Shown: positions 63,626 through 64,000 of the stretch, piece by piece
How positions within the stretch are numbered: position 1 is the first letter of the stretch
Layout of the letters: each line of letters begins with the position of its first letter
Origin: Nakamurella endophytica
GTDB lineage: Bacteria; Actinomycetota; Actinomycetes; Mycobacteriales; Nakamurellaceae
Assembly (NCBI RefSeq): GCF_014646215.1
Contig: NZ_BMNA01000001.1
Span: 637,260-701,259, forward strand
Length of the DNA: 64,000 nucleotides
Direction of reading: 5' to 3'
The notes under the pieces: model-generated
The model's database searches: none
What the model was told of the DNA's origin: nothing
The model's input: only the letters and a program-made list of their open reading frames with translations
Position numbers and translations under genes: made by a program

Positions 63626-64000
63626 CGTCCACCATCCCGTCCGTCGGCGTCGCAGTGCCGTCGCCGTGGCCTCACAGTGCCGTGCCGGAGCCGGTGCCAA
63701 ACCGGCGCCTTCCCGGGTCGACGGTCGCGCCGTAGTGGCAGTGCCGCCACCGGACCGCGGTGCCGCGGGAGCGGCGGCCACCGGAGGTCTCCGCGGACAG
63801 CGCCGATGCACCTCGGACAGGCACCGGGCGCAGCGTCCGGGCGTGCAGCGGCTCCGCCGGACGGCTGCCGCCGGCGCTGACCAGCACCGGCTCCCGGACC
63901 GCGGGCGCGTGCCGGAAGCCGACCCGGGCGGCGGCAGCACCGGGCCGGGGGCGCCGGGCGGACCGGGGTCCCGAGCGGCGCGTCGGCCGGCCGACCGCCA
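63626..64000. other. Terminal stretch without a supported gene
   Basis: 375 bp upstream of ppk2 to the window edge. Short reading frames exist on both strands, but none has a recognisable product, good start signal or codon pattern. It likely holds the ppk2 promoter and the start or end of a gene outside the window. Confidence 0.4.

Noticed and set aside
63672-63887. 71-codon minus-strand frame upstream of ppk2
   Set aside because: No recognisable sequence and no ribosome binding site; composition fits noncoding DNA of this GC content.

Overview
The window is about 64 kb of very GC-rich DNA with almost gapless coding, frequent GTG starts, GTGA/ATGA stop-start overlaps and GGAGG-type ribosome binding sites. 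Gene content points to an actinobacterium: a Tad pilus locus, a GAF-ANTAR regulator, a DUF3516 Ski2-like helicase, bacterial XPB beside a Rv0862c-like partner, PPK2, and a holin-X-like membrane protein. I cannot name the genus. I see no rRNA, tRNA, CRISPR array, insertion sequence or prophage. The sequence opens with a run of 25 C, probably a contig-end artefact.

Layout. 0.1-1.1 kb: aminoglycoside-phosphotransferase-fold protein (-). 1.2-9.5 kb: a complete Tad/Flp pilus locus (+): prepilin peptidase, Flp pilin, TadE, TadG-like, CpaB, CpaE, CpaF, TadB, TadC. 9.5-13.4 kb (-): a tightly packed operon of a 60-aa conserved protein, a MobA-like nucleotidyltransferase (apparently CTG-started), NAD-malic enzyme, MoaC, MogA/MoaB and MoaE. 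13.5-15.8 kb: a Rv0862c-like helicase-associated protein (+). 16.2-17.6 kb: lipoprotein L,D-transpeptidase. 18.0-26.6 kb: an uncharacterised Ynj-type locus with a radical SAM enzyme, a CDP-alcohol phosphatidyltransferase (YnjF-like), a YnjB-like lipoprotein, two permeases and an ATPase with a (Pro-Thr-Gly)14 leader. A methyltransferase and a MerA/RclA-like flavoprotein run convergently against it. 26.6-38.4 kb: DUF3516 helicase, EAL-DICT protein, GT-C type membrane glycosyltransferase, MFS transporter, GAF-ANTAR regulator, NAD(P)H-hydrate dehydratase, histidine phosphatase and XPB helicase.

38.7-55.1 kb is one large (+) methylamine module. It holds a betaine-aldehyde-type dehydrogenase, a ProV/ProW/ProX-type betaine transporter with both permease halves in one chain, a dimethylglycine oxidase-like flavoprotein, serine hydroxymethyltransferase, heteromeric sarcosine oxidase (SoxB, SoxD and a fused SoxA-SoxG) and a metallo-beta-lactamase-fold hydrolase. 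Read together it imports betaine-like compounds and removes N-methyl groups from dimethylglycine and sarcosine into folate C1 units or formaldehyde, yielding glycine and then serine. The betaine-to-dimethylglycine step is not in the window.

55.3-64 kb: a hypothetical protein, an MFS sugar transporter (-), a holin-X-like protein (+), an OlsA/OlsB-like acyltransferase pair (-; possible ornithine lipid synthesis), a Tat-exported metallophosphatase (-) and a PPK2 polyphosphate kinase (-).

The strongest leads are the Ynj-type locus, the SoxA-SoxG fusion, and the separation of XPB from its usual partner by about 21 kb of unrelated genes. All assignments come from reading motifs and context; no database search was run.
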